Source: Cylindrodendrum hubeiense (lineage: Eukaryota > Ascomycota > Sordariomycetes > Hypocreales > Nectriaceae). Taken from it: 64,000 nt of DNA. Positions within the stretch are counted from its first letter, which is position 1, and the number at the start of each line of letters is the position of its first letter. This document shows, piece by piece, positions 23,589 to 36,189 of this stretch. Under the pieces are notes generated by a model. It saw only the letters and a program-made list of their open reading frames with translations. It did not search any database and had not been told where the DNA came from. The stretch is from assembly GCA_014621425.1 (NCBI GenBank), contig JAANBB010000195.1, positions 1 to 64,000 of the forward strand, given 5' to 3'. The position numbers and the translations under genes were made by a program.

Positions 23589-24672
23589 GTCAGTGGTGTC
23601 CGCCCGTCCTATACCCGTTCGTTGTGCGAGGAGACGAGCTAGGATCTAGGAAGTGGGCTGGTTTGAAAGAGGCTCTGTTGTGGCACAAGCTTGTGCGTGC
23701 GCCGGGCTTGACAAAGGAAGACGCGCTGCAAAGTTCACGCGTCGTGGAGGCCAGAGTCCTGTGGCAGTGCAACGCTCCCAAGTGTGGCTAGTGAGTTGCA
23801 TACGTACCTACATCTGTACGGAGTACGTGCGTCCAGATTAACGCGTCTTGTCCAAATTGGAACAGCCGCAGTTTCAGCGAGATCCATTAAAGTCATGCAA
23901 CGCGCATGATTGGCCGATTCAAATTTCCGCCTGGCTGGGACTCCCCAACGTAGCCGATTTCGCTTCCGCCCTAGAGGAATCTGGAAATCACCCCGACGCC
24001 ATGACACACAATTGCCCGTGATGAAACATTTAGTGGGACGCACTCGCATCGTAGATCAGCCGTGTGATCCCTGATGACGAATCTCGAACCCGTTTGGTGA
24101 CCATGTCGCGAGCTGGTATTGCAAAGTCGGCCCTTTCGGATCTGGAGGCAAAATGTCAGAATTCGGGGCGTCCACTATTGACGCCTCTGGCACCAGTTCA
24201 TCGCGGGCATGGCCTCCTTTAGGGATGGCACCAGCAACTATCAGACCGAGTCCAGTTTTCCGGTGTCTCGGTGTCTCTTGTTGAACCATCTCATTGGCTC
24301 CAAAATGCACGATCCTCGCATCAAAAGTCCCACCATAGCTTCAACTGAGCTTCACATGTGGTTTTCGTGGGGCCATCTCCACCTTTGATCCAGAATTGTC
24401 GGGTCCAACTGACTCGCCAATCTTCCAGCTTCCTTCGCGATCATTTCCCAGGGGAAAATCCCCCGCTTACGAAAGCTAGGGTTACACGTTGGTCATGCCG
24501 GGTACAGATGCGTAAATTCGATCCTGGGGTTGAGATGTCCACGCGTTGATCCTCAATTGCCCCCTTGAGTCGATCATATGCAGGAGCTTTGCTTTTGCCG
24601 TTGTTATCTGTGCCTTCTTCCAGGCCCAAACTGGCATCTATTATTGTCTTGAGAACTATCGACGAGGGATAG
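23589..24672. other. Divergent promoter between nse1 and the 7-TM gene
   Basis: About 1.1 kb without a supportable gene. A partly palindromic GTACGGAGTACGT element lies near 23817-23829. Short open frames on both strands look accidental. Confidence 0.5.
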
Positions 24673-26127
24673 ATGGCTGCTCAGCTGCTCCCCGACGTGC
24701 TGGGGCTGGCAATTGGAGTCCTCGTCTACTCTATCTTCTGCCTCAGCCTAGGCCTCCTCACGGCATGGCTTGTCTGGGTACATCGTGAGGGGACAAGTTG
24801 TAAGTGACGCCGCCCACTTCCTTGCATGATCGAGCAGGTGTTAATCCGATCAGACGTCTTCCTCTTGGCCATCTTCACTGTGGTTGGAGGCGCGGCTTCG
24901 ATTGCTCAGCAGATCCATACCATCGTCGCATGGAGGGATATCAAACTGGAGCAACACCGCTACAAGGTTGCACATGTTGGGAATCCAGTGGTTGCACTCG
25001 CCGGTGGCTCGGTAGACCTGGACCTGGCGCTTTTTTACATCCGTACGTTGATCCTCTCGTGTTTAGAACCCGATACTGATACATAGTCACAGAGTTTGCT
25101 TGCTATGGCATTGAGGCACTGCTCATCTTCTTCTGGTGTGCGGTTTTGCTCCAGTCGGTTTTTCAGCTCCGAGCTCTGGTACACAGCCTCCGGTATTCCA
25201 ACGCGGCCGCCAAAGCATCCGCCATTCTTATCCCCATCCTCATGGTTTGTCTACTGCAAATCAAGGCCCTTCAGGACAACACTATAGGCTTCTTCGTCAT
25301 TGCGAATCTCTGCAGTACGTCTCACTTTCGTTTGTGTGAGGTTACCCATCTAACAGTTGAGCAGTGTCTGTTGGTCTGTTGGGAGGCGCTGTTATGCTAT
25401 TTAGCATCCTGGGTCGATACATCTACACCAGGCGCGCCCTCATTTCCTTCCAATTTAAATACGGCAAATCTTCTACCAAATCTGGTGCCCAGTCACGGGT
25501 TTCGACTGCAGGGGGAGTTCAGCCCCGACAGAAAATCTACGACAGGTGGCTTATCTTGCGGCTTGCTGTCGGCTTTGTCGCCTTGGGGTAGGTCTATTCA
25601 GTACACCAGTTGCCAAGAGATGTGCTCACAGTTCCCTATTTAGGATATTCCAACTGGTGACTATCACGGCCGAGGTGTTTAGCCAGGCGAAGAACAATCG
25701 CAGTCACCTAAGCAAAACTGCCAACTTGAGTCTGGAACAAGCCAAATCTGATTTCGTATTCTTCTTGCCGGGGGCTACACCACCGTTGGTAACGTTCGTT
25801 GTGTTTGGTACGACACGACCTTTCCGGCAGTATATGTGGGCTCACTTCGTACCCAAATGCTTGAAGGGGAGAGAGAATCCACAAGCACCCAAAAATACAT
25901 ATGGCACAGATCACACCCAAAGTTCGCGGTCGCACGAGCAACATGTCTATGGTCCAGACAGTGGTATGGCCCATAGTGAAACAAGTAACATCGGGTCTGG
26001 AATGATGTTGTCGAGCTTGGCTCATGGACGGAGAGATGATGATGCCGTGCCTATCTTGGAGGGTTCGACCCCCGAAGACGTGGGTGGTAGATTCCATGGC
26101 AAACCAAGAGGCTCTCATGCAGTATAA
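24673..26127 (+). CDS. Seven-helix integral membrane protein, fungal, unknown function
   Basis: A 416-residue membrane protein rebuilt from five exons: 24673-24799, 24854-25042, 25087-25314, 25365-25587 and 25644-26127. The introns are 54, 44, 50 and 56 nt with consensus donors (GTAAGT, GTACGT-like, GTAGGT) and CAG/TAG acceptors, and the total is 1251 nt. Seven hydrophobic segments are visible: VLGLAIGVLVYSIFCLSLGL, VFLLAIFTVVGGAASIA, ALLIFFWCAVLLQSVFQL, SAILIPILMVCLLQI, the pair around FFVIANLCMSVGLLGGAVMLFSILG, LRLAVGFVALGIFQLVTITA, and PPLVTFVVFGTT. The Ser/Asp-rich tail of about 100 residues is probably cytoplasmic. The topology resembles fungal GPCR-like proteins, but I see no motif naming a ligand or class. 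The first intron is the least certain, since other acceptors exist nearby; the chosen one keeps phase and has a TTAAT branch site. Confidence 0.78.
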
Positions 26128-27018
26128 AATTAGTATAATGGGATATATTGCGCATTTTCCCCTCGGAAAATAACAGTAAAACATCAGTCTTTCGAAGTTA
26201 AGCTTGAGTTCCAATGTTGGAGGTCAACCTCATATAAATTGAGCGTGCACATGCATGCTCTATCTATATCAATCCCCAAAGGATGCAGAACCTTGGCAAT
26301 AAAACCTACCGCCCCAGCCAGGAAACTCGAAACCTTCGCACAAACGGCACGCTAGAAAGCCTCTGGAGCCACAGGTTTATAGAACCCAAGATTAATTATT
26401 ACCTTCAAGAAAACGGTGATGTCAACTCCAGGGTAGGGTGATGCATTGGAGTACCACGTGCTGACTCAGCTTTGGCGTGGTCAGCTGTGATTGGCCTGGC
26501 AAGACTTCGATCCGCAACCCATCCCTTCAAACCTCCGAGCTCCAAGGATGAGGACAGCTTGAGGACGACAGCGAACAATCGGATTTCATCGATATTAAAA
26601 CCGACTTGAACGGCGCGAGTCTCACTAAGCAGGCAGCATCGAAAAGCGGCTCTGGCTCTTGTCTGGCCTAATCACCTGACCAACCACCTCTTTGAAATCT
26701 CACCAGCTGCGTGGCGCGCTGAGCTAGGCGTGAGAAGGCTGAGGCAAGACGGCAGCGCTGGCCACAGCCCATGAATGTCAATCACGGAGAGTCATTTTGT
26801 ATTACCGCGCAGGTGTAATCCGTCCAGCCAGAGCTGTGCTCTCTCGACACGTTGCAGTCACTGCTTCACCATCGCGTTGTCGGGCCGCGTTTGACGCTTT
26901 GCTCCACACTGAGCCCGGACCTTCTGAGATCACCTCGCGATTCTTGGATCCCGTCAGCACCACGACCAGACCACCCTGGAGTTTGTAGCCGCTAATCGGC
27001 TGACCAAAACCGCTCGTC
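26128..27018. other. Intergenic region upstream of clr2
   Basis: About 0.9 kb. The minus-strand frame at 26802-27302 overlaps exon 1 of the Clr2-like gene and looks like a shadow. No RNA gene or repeat is evident. Confidence 0.55.
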
Positions 27019-29013
27019 ATGGCGGACATGAAGGAATTCGACGTCATTCGGGTAGCCAGAAGTGATGGCTCAGACACCGGCCCAGGGTATTGGCCGATGA
27101 CCGCACCCATTACAACCTCCACGAAGAAGACGGCGAAGGACGCAATTTTGGCAGAAAAGGCACCAAGGACGAAACCACAAATGGTTCGGTTAGCTGAGGA
27201 TGATCCTAGGTTCGTCGAGTGGAGAGTCAAATTGGGTATCCTGCTGAAGCAAGAGCTCTGCCCGAATCCGGATGGTAAGCTGAACTTGGAGTGAGTTGAC
27301 ATGATCGAACTAACAAGACTGACAGAGGGGAGCTCATGGTATGTTCAGTTTCCGCGAGGATACTGGCTGTATGAAAAATCGAAGCACCTTTGGGTTTCCG
27401 GTTACCCGATAAAGGCCAAGCTCTTCAAGAGCCCGCAAGAGTTCGCCGTCCATCTGATCTGGTTGCTCTCGACCTCTATGGACTACCAAGATTGCTGCTG
27501 CGCGCACTGCAACGCGGGAAATCTGGCCAAAGGAGCTGCTGCCATGGAGGAAACTCTCATCATCACCCATGAGGCACCGAAACCCGAGAAGCTGCCTCCA
27601 AAGGTCACTCCGGTCCCACTGCCCCAGATACCTGGACAGCCACTACTTAAGCAGACCGGTGCAGTTCCGCGTCCGACCTCCTCACAATCAACCCCGGCTG
27701 TAACAGCTCAAAACTCCCCGGTTCCCACTGGTGCTGTAGCGCAGCCTAAGGTGCAATCTCTACCACCAGTTCAGCCACCGGTTCAACCACTAATTCAACC
27801 TACACCACAACCTGTACCCCAGGCTCAAGCTCAAGCTCAAGCTCAAGCTCCGCCTCAGCTCCAACCCCAAGCTCAAGCTCCTCCTCAGCTTCAACCTCAA
27901 CCTCAAATACAACCTCAGCCTCAGCTTCAGGCCCAGCCCCAAGTGCCTCCGCAGCCACAGGTTCAGATGCAGCAACATCAGCAACACCAAATACAACCTC
28001 AACCTCAACCGCAAATCACTCAATGGGCTCTCAAATCATCTCTCATGTTTCGCGCGGGAGAATTGGTTTGGTATCAGAACGGCACCACCTGGCGTCTTGG
28101 CATGATTGCTGCCTCTGCCAACGGCAATCATGAGCTCATGCCTATAGGACACGGCTTAGTTCAACAACAGAACGTCACTAAGCTCGATGGCGATATGAGA
28201 CCATTCCATGCTTTCACTGTTCCACCGGTCGCTATTCCCGACCTCAAGGAGAAAATATTCGATGAGATTCCCTGGGAAGGCATGTTCCGAGCACCAGGAA
28301 ACGACGGAAACAAGCGGGAGCTGATTACCCTCGATGCCTCCAAGATGGCCGCTGCCAAGGTCGATTACTCTTATTCGCTCTGGACCCAGCTATCCGAGGA
28401 CCCGAACGCCAAGACTGTTACATACTACGGATGTTTCTTCGGAGCGGAGCGTGTTGAGATTGGAGATACCCTCCGTCTGAGGTCGCTCCCCGCCGAGTTC
28501 AACGTTCCGGCCGAGACAGGGGTCTTGGGCCTACGATTTATTTTTACAACCAAAGACTTCCCTGGCGGCGTCTTTTTCCGCGGACACATCTATCAGCCCG
28601 TGAAGGGAGACTCTGATCCCCCGAACGTCGTTAGCGAGGAGCACCTGCCCATCGCCCTTAGGGATGAAAGTCAGTGGCGCAACTCGACGAGCCCCGGCAA
28701 GCGTTGGCGCTGGGCCCTTGTGAAGGAGAATGTTGTGTTCAAGGAGCAATCGATTAGAGGTCGATTCTACCCCACGCACCGACTCATGCCCATTCTCAAC
28801 CCCGAGGGCTTCCGACACGCAGTCGCCCAGGGCCAGACGGACGACCAATACGCGCACCTTAATAACCGCATGGATGGGACTGGGAGGTACCTAGGCCGCA
28901 AGGTGAATCGCCTAAACGCCCTAGGGGCCTCAGTGCCTCATGCGGCCAGGTTCGCGTTGGAACCCTATGTAAGGGAGGAGGCCGTCAAGGACCCGGGGGC
29001 GCAGATTGAATAA
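27019..29013 (+). CDS. clr2: Clr2-like transcription-silencing protein
   Basis: In fission yeast Clr2 is a subunit of the SHREC complex that silences heterochromatin together with the deacetylase Clr3; a similar nuclear role is inferred here. The model has 647 residues in two exons, 27019-27274 and 27326-29013, with a 51 nt GTAAGC...CAG intron and an ACTAAC branch site. The Clr2 N-terminal domain spans about 60-150 and includes WYVQFPRGYWLYEK, SGYPIKAKLFKSPQEFAVHLIWL and the Cys motif CCCAHC. A Pro/Gln-rich low-complexity linker (about 160-317, with repeated QAQAQA and QPQPQ) follows. The C-terminal region from about 318 (FRAGELVWYQNGTTWRLGMI, TYYGCFFGAERVEIGDTLRLR, TGVLGLRFIFTT, FRGHIYQP) matches the BAH-like Clr2 fold. 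The 5' start at 27019 is the first in-frame ATG. Confidence 0.88.
27790..28020 (+). repeat. CAAGCT/CCTCAA coding repeat (Pro/Gln tract)
   Basis: In-frame imperfect repeat inside the Clr2-like gene. A run of CAAGCT hexamers encodes QAQAQAQAQA and CCTCAA-type units encode QPQPQ. Likely length-variable between strains. Confidence 0.8.
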
Positions 29014-31105
29014 GCACACGCCGGGTTTTTCTTCTTCTTCTTCTTTGGCCCATATGCAGAAGACCTAAATACGTGTGTATGGACGGGCGTGAGTTTTGGT
29101 TGGACGGGCGATGAGCGAAGGATTTGGTGTGCGGCACAGAACCGTGTAGCTGGAAACTAGTCCCTTGACGTTATTAGTTGGAATGTATACATACAAATAT
29201 TTATCTACAAAGTACCTACCTAGGTATGCAGTGCATCAACGATCATGTCCATGAGTGATATTTACGTTTATACAGTCCCTGTCTTTCCGGATGAAGCTTC
29301 TACAGTAGGACTCGGCGTGGACCTGATAAGCGTTCTTTGGACGATGGTCTCAAACACTTCCAGACAAACTCTCGTCGTGTAAACCTAACCAGCCCGAACC
29401 ATCCGATGCCAATGTGAGTGCCACCAAAGCAATCCTCACCGCCCCTTCAACAAATGAGACACACCAAAGCTTTCCTCATTGCCAACCTCGTAAACAAAAT
29501 ACCCACCCTCTTTCCTGCAGCTATTTCCAAAAAGCGCCTCCCTCGGCGGCCTTCAAAAAGCAAGTCGGCGCCCGTTGGCAATGTAACATCGGCCACCCGC
29601 AAAAGCAACCACATGGGCCGTTATGCCACGCAAGGAAGAGAGAGAGAAAAAGGGTCCGTGGGTCATCTCGCCCCGCCATTTGTGATGAGACATGTCGAAA
29701 CAATTATGTGCTCGCTACCGCTGGTTTGGTAATGGCTGCCTGGTGGTGTGCAGCTGACCCTTTGTCTCGGACCTGCTCCGCTGCCTTTCCGTTGCGGGAG
29801 TGGGTGCGGGGTGACGTGGAGGGCGTGGAGGGCGTGGCGGGCGTGGCGGGCGTGGCGAGGGGAATGCCAGGAGGGCCTCAAAAGGGAAGATGGTAAGTCG
29901 GGGACGTTTGTGTCTGGGCGAGTGGGCGGGAATAGTGCATTGGAGCGGGGCCGAAGCCATAGCGTCGAGATGGATAATGTGACATGTGAGCTTCGAATCA
30001 CGGCTGAGGCAATATATTGGTTGATCACTTGGGCTTCGGCATGTACCGTGGGCAACAGTCATAAACATATGTTTGTGACTTCGCCACTGCGAACTAGCAC
30101 ATATGCCTCGGGCTCTGAGCATAACAGATAACTGAGCAGTGACTACTCCAACTCCAAGTATAAGCTACTGAGAAATTTGCGTTGTTGCAGTCCAGGGAGC
30201 AGTAGGCCGTCATGGTAGCAGGTTGCTGGGTTGTGTTGATCACCATAAACGGAAAGCTACGCACATCACACGCTTGTGGGTGCGGATTCGCGGAGCGAGC
30301 AATGATTTCGAGGGCGAGACATGGGTGAGACAAGACACGAGTGCGCAGAGAGATACAGATGTCGTTCCCCTAGGTAGGGAATAGTGAGTTCGTTATTTTG
30401 ACGTCTGGCTCGTAATGAGGATGCGAGACAATGTCCCAAAGATTTTCATATCGAGAGAAGGAAAAACACCGCTTCTCGCTGTCGCTAAAAGATCCATTAA
30501 CCATTCAGCCCGCTTGCATGGTATCCGTCCCCTGGTTTGCGCCTCCCTCTCCGACGTCGCTGCGAGCTCCAAAACACGAATCCAGGCGTTTCCTCCCCAA
30601 CAAGGCCATCCAATTGGCACGCTAGCAAGCGTCCCTTTCTCGTCCTCTTCGCTCAAAAATCACAGCACTCTTAGTTCGTTAAACGCGTGGTAAATGATTG
30701 ATGAATACAGAGAGATCGTCAAGATGGCGCTTGAATAATCCAGATCGTGATGTCGTATATGTGAAAAATAGTTCCAACCTCTATCTCGTGGGAACAGACA
30801 GTATTCATGTTGCGATGCTCGTTGTTGACTAGTCGTGCCGGAATGTGTGATGCATGTACTGGGTTCGGTTATGCCATGCGAACGGGTGGTTGAATCGAAG
30901 AAAGAAGGACTGCGGATGGCGGGTAGTTTTTCGACTCATCGGGATGGGCCATAAATATTCCAGCAGCCGCCACCTCGCACTCGCCGTTCTGGTGTGGTAG
31001 TAAGAAAGACCAAAGAAAACAACCGCTGCGCTTCTCGTCCCCTAACTCCAATGACAAGCTTGGCTTGTCTGGGAGTCGAAAGTCGACCCGAGCTCATCGT
31101 TGGCG
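29014..31105. other. Convergent intergenic region
   Basis: About 2.1 kb between the 3' ends of the Clr2-like gene and the zinc-knuckle gene. It carries a CTT-rich stretch just after the Clr2 stop (about 29029-29045), an ACCTACCTAGGTA palindrome near 29214-29226, a CCCTAGGTAGGG element near 30368-30379 and the 9 bp tandem repeat at 29822-29857. Overlapping open frames at 29414-30131 on both strands are centred on that repeat and are not supported as genes. Confidence 0.5.
29822..29857. repeat. Tandem repeat, 9 bp x 4
   Basis: Four copies of GGCGTGGMG: the first ends in GAG and the other three are identical (GGCGTGGCG). Confidence 0.88.
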
Positions 31106-32346
31106 TTATGCAACTTTGAGGTTTTCAAGCCGGGCCTGAAGCTTCTTCAATATCTCAGGGTCGGGCTCCGGCTCTACCTTGCGAGGCAGAACACGTGGGG
31201 ATTCGTCCGTCTTCTCCTGGTCACACTTCTTGCATTTGGTGCCGTTGTCGGCGCCAGTCGGGAATATAGTCTTGCAACTCTTACACTCATAGTGAGGTAT
31301 GCTGCTAGGACCAAACTCATCGCCAGGATAACCAAAGGGATATTTGTCCTTCTTGGGTCTGTAAAACTAATTAGAATACAACCTCGATAAATGACAAATA
31401 TGAAACATTGATCAACGTACGGGTCTCGGGGACAATCCGTGCAGCGAACATGTCCGCACTTCTCGCAAGTCTTGTTACCGGAAATGAAAAGGGTCTGGCA
31501 ATCGTGGCAAGTTCTCCTGACTCGTTGACGGGGCTTCTTGTGAACCAAGTCCTGGCCACCGGTCTTGCTGGGCCGGGTGAGGACAATCTTCTTCTCGTTA
31601 AAGGCGTAAGAGTAGTCCGGGATAATGGGGGCGTTCTCCTTGTTAGCCTTGATGATGGCAGCCCGCCTCTCGCGGCTGGCGATGATCTCGGCCTCGGTGC
31701 GCTTGGGAGGGTAACGGGTGCACTTGGTGCAGCGGGCGTGCTGGCAGTTGGGGCATTCCTTGGCGGACGAAAAGGTAGCACTGCACTTGTGGCAGGTTCG
31801 TCGGACGCGCATGCGGATGGGCTTGTCCATACGGAGAACAGTGTCGTCGGGGGATGCAGTCTGGAGCTCAGAGAGCTTGATCTCGAGGCCGTAGCGCTCG
31901 CCCAGCTTCTTGGCACGCTCCTCGAACAGCTGGCTGCGAGTGAGCTTGGAGACGCCTTCCATAGCCTCGTACTTGGCGCGGGCTTCCTCTGCCTTGGACA
32001 CGGGGGCGGGCTCGCTGAGAGAGGGTTAGTTACCACGCATCGATATTGGGTTTAGGGAGCCCCAAAGTCAAACCGCCACCATCGTCAACGGAGAGATATG
32101 GGGAGTAGAGTATCGACGGAATGATCCGCGTGGCGATATTTCTCAAAGGGAAAATAATGCATACCTCTTGACGGCGGGTTCCGCCTTGGGAGCAGGCGTC
32201 TTGGCGGCGATGGTCGACAGACGCTTAGAGGAACTCTCGCCACTTCGCTTGAGGACGGTCTTGACGCGGGAGAATACCTTGCCGATGCCCTTCTTCTCCT
32301 TCTCCTCCTTGGGGACGGAAGCCCCTGGCTGTGCTGAGGAGCTCAT
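31106..32346 (-). CDS. Three-knuckle zinc-binding protein, fungal, unknown function
   Basis: A 342-residue protein in three exons: 32346-32165, 32014-31421 and 31358-31106, with introns of 150 nt (GTATGC...CAG) and 62 nt (GTACGT...CAG), totalling 1029 nt. Three Cys-rich modules are visible: about 135-159 (TCHKC...CPNC...CTKC), about 230-257 (TCHDC...CEKC...CTDCP) and a shorter C-terminal one (YECKSCKTIF...KCKKC), each built from CxxC pairs that should bind zinc. The first two are close internal repeats, each introduced by RVRRTCH. The N-terminal 60 residues are basic (KEEKEKKGIGKVFSRVKTVLK). There is no signal peptide or membrane segment. I do not recognise a named family; zinc-ribbon-like folding and nuclear or cytosolic location are inferences. 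Confidence 0.82.
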
Positions 32347-33359
32347 GTTGGCGATGGTCGGATGGTTAGTCGTAGTTGACTAGGTCCGGCGATGCGCTTT
32401 TGTTGACGTCGACTGACGGTGGACGAAGTCGAGGTTGAACAGAAATGGCGTCGGACGTGTGGAAAAAATTAATCCAATAAATGAAGTCTCTTCCTAAGAC
32501 ATGCGTCGACTCAGGTTCGGGCAGTCGTATTTTTGGAGAAGGTCGTGGATGGTCGGGGTCTCTTATGAGTTGGCCAGCGGGCGTTGGCTGGTGATTACAG
32601 CGCTTGGTCGGGCCGAGCAAGAGCCACACTCAACGGAGCTGGAGATATCAGGGCAGCGGCGACAGTCAATCGAGGAGCGTCGGCGACGAGCTTGCGTGGA
32701 GCAGATTGTGTTGGGCCCAAGGGTTCAGAGGTTTGATCCCATGACGCAGTAGTTCGGGATAGATGGAGGTGGAGATAGAAGCGTAGAAGTAGGAAGAGGA
32801 GGAGAAGAGGAGCGAGAGCAGCCGGGAGCGGGCAGGGAGGACTACTTAGTTGGTGCAGTTGTCCCGCTGCTGTGGACGATCTAGCTGGGCCGCCCGTGGG
32901 GACTAACTCTGCACTATGGCTGCGTACTGTAGTCTGTGTAGGATGCGCTGCTGCAGGGCGTGGGCCAGCTGTGTGGGTGAGCCCAGTGCGGTGGTATTAG
33001 TGGAAACCAGCGACCCGGCGCTACGACGAACAGAGGACGCGGAGCGAATGGCAGGGGCCGAGGCCGGCCAGGGCCAGCGAGCACCCAATGCCTAGTGACA
33101 GCCGTACGACGGTACTACGACAGTGGCCCAGCAGAGGCCCCAGAAGGCCCCAGAGGGCCCCAGAGGGCGGCAGAGCCAAGCAGGCTTGCGCGGGCTTGTG
33201 CAGGCTAGTCCGGGCTCTGGGGACGGGAAGGGAATGGCGTCGGGTCGGGGTGTGTAGCGAGTGGTGTGTTTTGTGTGGCCTGTTTGCTTTGGCGACGGGC
33301 TTGGTCTTGGGGCTGGCAGGCGTGGCAGACCGGCTTTGCAGGCTTTCTTGGCCACCTAC

Positions 33360-33371
33360 TACTACGTAGTA
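33360..33371. repeat. 12 bp perfect palindrome TACTACGTAGTA
   Basis: A perfect palindrome in non-coding DNA. The identical 12-mer occurs again at 50423-50434. Confidence 0.85.
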
Positions 33372-36130
33372 CGCACGTACTAATGACCATGCCGACATCT
33401 CTGGCTTCTGCTGGGCAGCTGGCGGTTGTCGGAGAGGGGGTGAGGGGGGGTGGAGGTTGCGAAGAACCCCCTGCGCGCAATCGCGGGAGGAGAGAACAAG
33501 TGGGTGTTGGAGTTCCATTCCACGGGATCCCGAGGCCAAGGGGCGGTGGCCAGCAGCCAGTGGCCGGTGACCAGTGGACACAGGCCCTCAGTCCGTGGGT
33601 GTGCTGAGGACAAGATGGGCGACGAACGCTCCCGGGGCTACGGCGCCAGTTGCCAGCGGGATGCCAGTTTGTGAGCCACCGACCCGGCGGCCTTGGGCAG
33701 CAGGTGGGGAGTGGAGCAAAGGACTGGGTGTTGTGGGCCAGCCCCTGTCGTCCTCCCACCCAGATCCGTCCTCCAAACTGCTCGTCGCCCTCTCGCGGTG
33801 GATTTGCGTGTGCATGGGTCGGTAGGTTCTGGGGTGGTGGATGGTGGTGGATGGTGGTGGTGTACCCGGTGTGGAGAAGGCAAGCCGGGATTGCGGTTGC
33901 GAGGAGGCCCGAAGCCCTGGGAGGGGGCCCGGGCGAACATGGGCCATGGACCACTGATCGATCCTCCATGGAACATGGAACATGGCGTCTGTCTCTCCAC
34001 TGTGCTGGGAACAAAACAGCATCACCGCCTGCGCTTGTGCTGCACTGGTGCTGCACTGTTGCCGGCCGCGCTGCAGCGGCTGTCGTGGTGATGTCTTGGA
34101 TCTCTTCCCTCCCCCTCCTCTGCGCTCTTCTCTTTGGTCTCTCTTGGTCTCTGCTTGGACCCGAGCAATGCGGGCGGCTGCAGCGCGACCACCTGGCGTC
34201 GACACGGCGCTTCCGAACTCGCGACTCGCATGTTGCCGTTGCCGTTGCCATGTTCCCAGCATTCTGGCTCCGGGAAGTCTGGGACCCGGGCCTCTGGAGC
34301 CACGGCGCAAAGAGCGGGAAGATGATTGAAGGAGGCCCCGTCTCTATTATTGGCATGGCGTTTGCCTGACGTGCCGTGTCGCCTCATCTGTTCGTTCCTG
34401 TTGTCTGGTTGTCTGGTTGTCTGGCTGTGAATGTTGTACTTCGTTCGGGGTGGTTATTCGCAAGCCATGGCAAAACGGTCCCTATCTTGCTGTCATGGTG
34501 TGCGATGAAATACAGTGCATCACACACTGTCCACCGGACCGAATCATAACGCCGATACACTCCCCCCTACCTGCATCGAACCTGGCAACCTGGTTCCCAA
34601 TCCCGCATCCCGCATCCTGGCAATCAAGCATCCCTCACCTCCGTCGTGCCGGCGAGTTGGAACCTCCCGCGAAAACCCACTGATATTGGTGGAGCCTCGG
34701 TGCAGCCAACGGGCATGAATTGAATTGCGCAAAGTTTGGGGCTTCCATCGAAGTGCGGATTACCCGCTTGTTTTCTCGTCATCGGCCTCATCCTCCGCGG
34801 AGAGACCACACAAGCTTATCTAAGAGTGCCATACCTCCATCTCACGACGGCTGGCGCCACTGCTCACAAAGGCGTCACGCCTAAGGGTTCGTCGGCCCAT
34901 CTCCCGTTAGTGGAAGATGGTAAACGAATTGTCCGAAGCCCTGGTCGCTTCGTCCCCGCACGCCTCCAAGCCCAAATCAATCCATCCATGGTTTGGTCAA
35001 CCGCAAATGTCGCTTGCCCGCCGAGGTGCTTGCTCTCAGAATGATCCATCCGCGGTCTTCATGTGTCGACCCGTATCAAGGTAGCGAACCGACTGCGCCT
35101 CGCCTGCTGTCGTGTCCAAAGTCCCCGTTAGCTCCTGTCCTCTCCCGACAGCATGGGCCAGTGAACAGACCATGTCATCCTTTCGCTAACCTTTGGTCAG
35201 ACACACAGCAGATTTATCCCTTCAGCTATACCCCTCCCATCAGTCCACAGAGCCCACCGCCCAAACCGCCCAAGCTGCCAATCAAACCGCTGGAAGTGCC
35301 AAACGGATCCCGGGTGGCAATGGGATGCGACACTTAAACATACCACGCACACCATGGTGGACGTCATTAGATCTGCCGAGTCAATTCGGTGTGCTCTCTT
35401 CACACGTACCGATGGTACAAAGTAGGGTATCAGCACCAATGTTAATTTCTCTTGGACGCTCATATCATCCCAATCAAACACCATCATCCTGATCTCTTGC
35501 CAACCTCTCATCTCGGGGAGCGTCGCCTGTGACTACGAAACACCCTGCGCTGTCCTGGAGTGCAAGGAAGGGTTCCTTCAAACTAAATTGCTCATCATGA
35601 TATGAACCATGATTAACACGACAAAGTCCAACGACTTCGACGCTATCATCATCATCACCATGCCAGAGTCGGCATGCAAACATGCAACTTGCGCCTCTTG
35701 TCCTGCTTCATGCTGCATACCGAAACATGGGGATCGCAACCCCAACAGGGCCATGTGTCCCAGATGCCACCCCCTTTCGTCACGAATCCCGGGCCGCCAC
35801 TTCTTGGCTCTGACGAGGGTGGCTCCGAGATGCCTTGTCCCTGGTACCGTGCCGCGGTCGTACGGCTGGGGCGGTTCGACCAGGATTCCGCCTGTGGTTA
35901 CTCTGTGTGCTGTAGGTCCCACATCAAGGGTTGACGTTGCGCCAAAGACGATAGTTGGAAGAAAGAAGCAACGAAAAACCGTGATCGGCGGTTCGTATCT
36001 GGACCTGATGCCGTTCATCTTGGATTCTGCACCTAGGATTGACGAACCGATGGGCACTCTACCAGCACCCTCCTAGTGAGGTCCAATCTATTCTAAGCTA
36101 TGCTGTGTCATGGCTACCAGTGTATTGGCA

Positions 36131-36189
36131 CCGGCGCTGGTGCTGGCGCTGGTGCTGGTGCTGGTGTAGGCGCCGGTGTGGGCGCCGGT
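36131..36189. repeat. GGTGCT/GGCGCT hexamer tract
   Basis: Imperfect microsatellite-like run of GGCGCT, GGTGCT and GGCGCC units about 60 bp long. Confidence 0.8.

Noticed and set aside
31100..32055. Plus-strand frames opposite the zinc-knuckle gene
   Set aside because: They are antisense shadows; the minus-strand three-exon model has conserved Cys spacing and exact phase agreement.
33205..34356. 383-codon minus-strand open frame
   Set aside because: Two other minus-strand and plus-strand frames of about 240 codons are open over the same GC-rich DNA; the translation is Pro/Arg/His-rich with no domain, so it is compositional.
35578..36076. Pair of opposite 155-159 codon frames
   Set aside because: Both strands are open over the same bases and neither translation shows a recognisable motif or splice context.
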